This document shows, one piece after another, positions 5,610 through 5,630 of a DNA stretch of 5,630 nucleotides. The stretch comes from Sphingomonas sp. (GTDB lineage Bacteria; Pseudomonadota; Alphaproteobacteria; Sphingomonadales; Sphingomonadaceae): contig JAPJRE010000276.1 in the NCBI GenBank assembly GCA_030824725.1, positions 1-5,630 on the forward strand, given 5' to 3'. The notes under the pieces are model-generated. The model saw only the letters and a list, made by a program, of their open reading frames with translations, made no database searches and was not told the origin of the DNA. Both the position numbers and the translations under genes were made by a program. Every line of letters starts with the position of its first letter. Within the stretch, counting starts at the first letter, position 1.

Positions 5610-5630
5610 ACGGGCTTCTTCTAATATCCC
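5606..5630 (+). CDS. Start of the next operon gene, partial (murF expected)
   Basis: An ATG at 5606 overlaps the murE stop in ATGA, as at the other junctions, and has GGGAG eight bases upstream. The frame reads MNGLLLIS before the window ends, which is too short to identify. In the standard dcw order the next gene is murF, whose product adds D-Ala-D-Ala to the MurE product. However, the visible residues are hydrophobic, like the start of a signal or membrane sequence, and do not clearly match a MurF N-terminus as I know it. The codons CTT, CTT, CTA and ATA are rare in the upstream genes. A different small gene between murE and murF is therefore possible, and I leave the symbol empty. Confidence 0.5.

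Noticed and set aside
1..5630. A novel defence, mobile or biosynthetic system
   Set aside because: All coding capacity is taken by five well-known dcw genes with intact motifs; there are no insertion-sequence ends, CRISPR-like repeats or unexplained coding gaps.

Overview
The window is the promoter-proximal end of a dcw (division and cell wall) cluster from a GC-rich alphaproteobacterium. All genes are on the + strand, in the order mraZ - rsmH (mraW) - ftsL - ftsI - murE, followed by the first codons of another gene (murF expected by synteny). The high GC, avoidance of TTA/CTA/TCA codons, gene order and protein style (a long Ala/Pro-rich FtsL and a MurE N-terminus reading DHRKVAPGTIFGAF) suggest Sphingomonadales. 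That placement comes from memory of the families, not from a search.

Region 1-393 has no convincing gene. It holds GC-rich inverted repeats (11-48 and 114-136), two perfect TATAAT hexamers (209-214 and 291-296), and four TCCC[G/C] direct repeats at an exact 10-bp period (253-287) directly upstream of the second hexamer. It ends in a leader of about 90 nt before mraZ. The repeats look like an MraZ operator over the operon promoter. In the leader, one 8-nt segment is perfectly complementary to the mraZ start-codon region, and two GANTC (CcrM-type) sites flank the ribosome-binding site.

Region 394-5630 is gap-free coding sequence. Every junction is a stop/start overlap: GTGA at mraZ/rsmH, ATGA at ftsL/ftsI, ftsI/murE and murE/next gene, and TGATG (or GTGA) at rsmH/ftsL. 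This implies one polycistronic mRNA with translational coupling.

The genes form one functional set. MraZ is the transcriptional regulator of the cluster. RsmH methylates 16S rRNA. FtsL and FtsI are inner-membrane divisome parts, a bitopic scaffold and the septal peptidoglycan transpeptidase. MurE adds meso-diaminopimelate to the peptidoglycan precursor in the cytoplasm. All five proteins have intact motifs; no pseudogene, frameshift, mobile element, tRNA, rRNA or CRISPR was seen. The coding part is ordinary; the least explained material is the 5' regulatory region and the low-complexity tail of FtsL.
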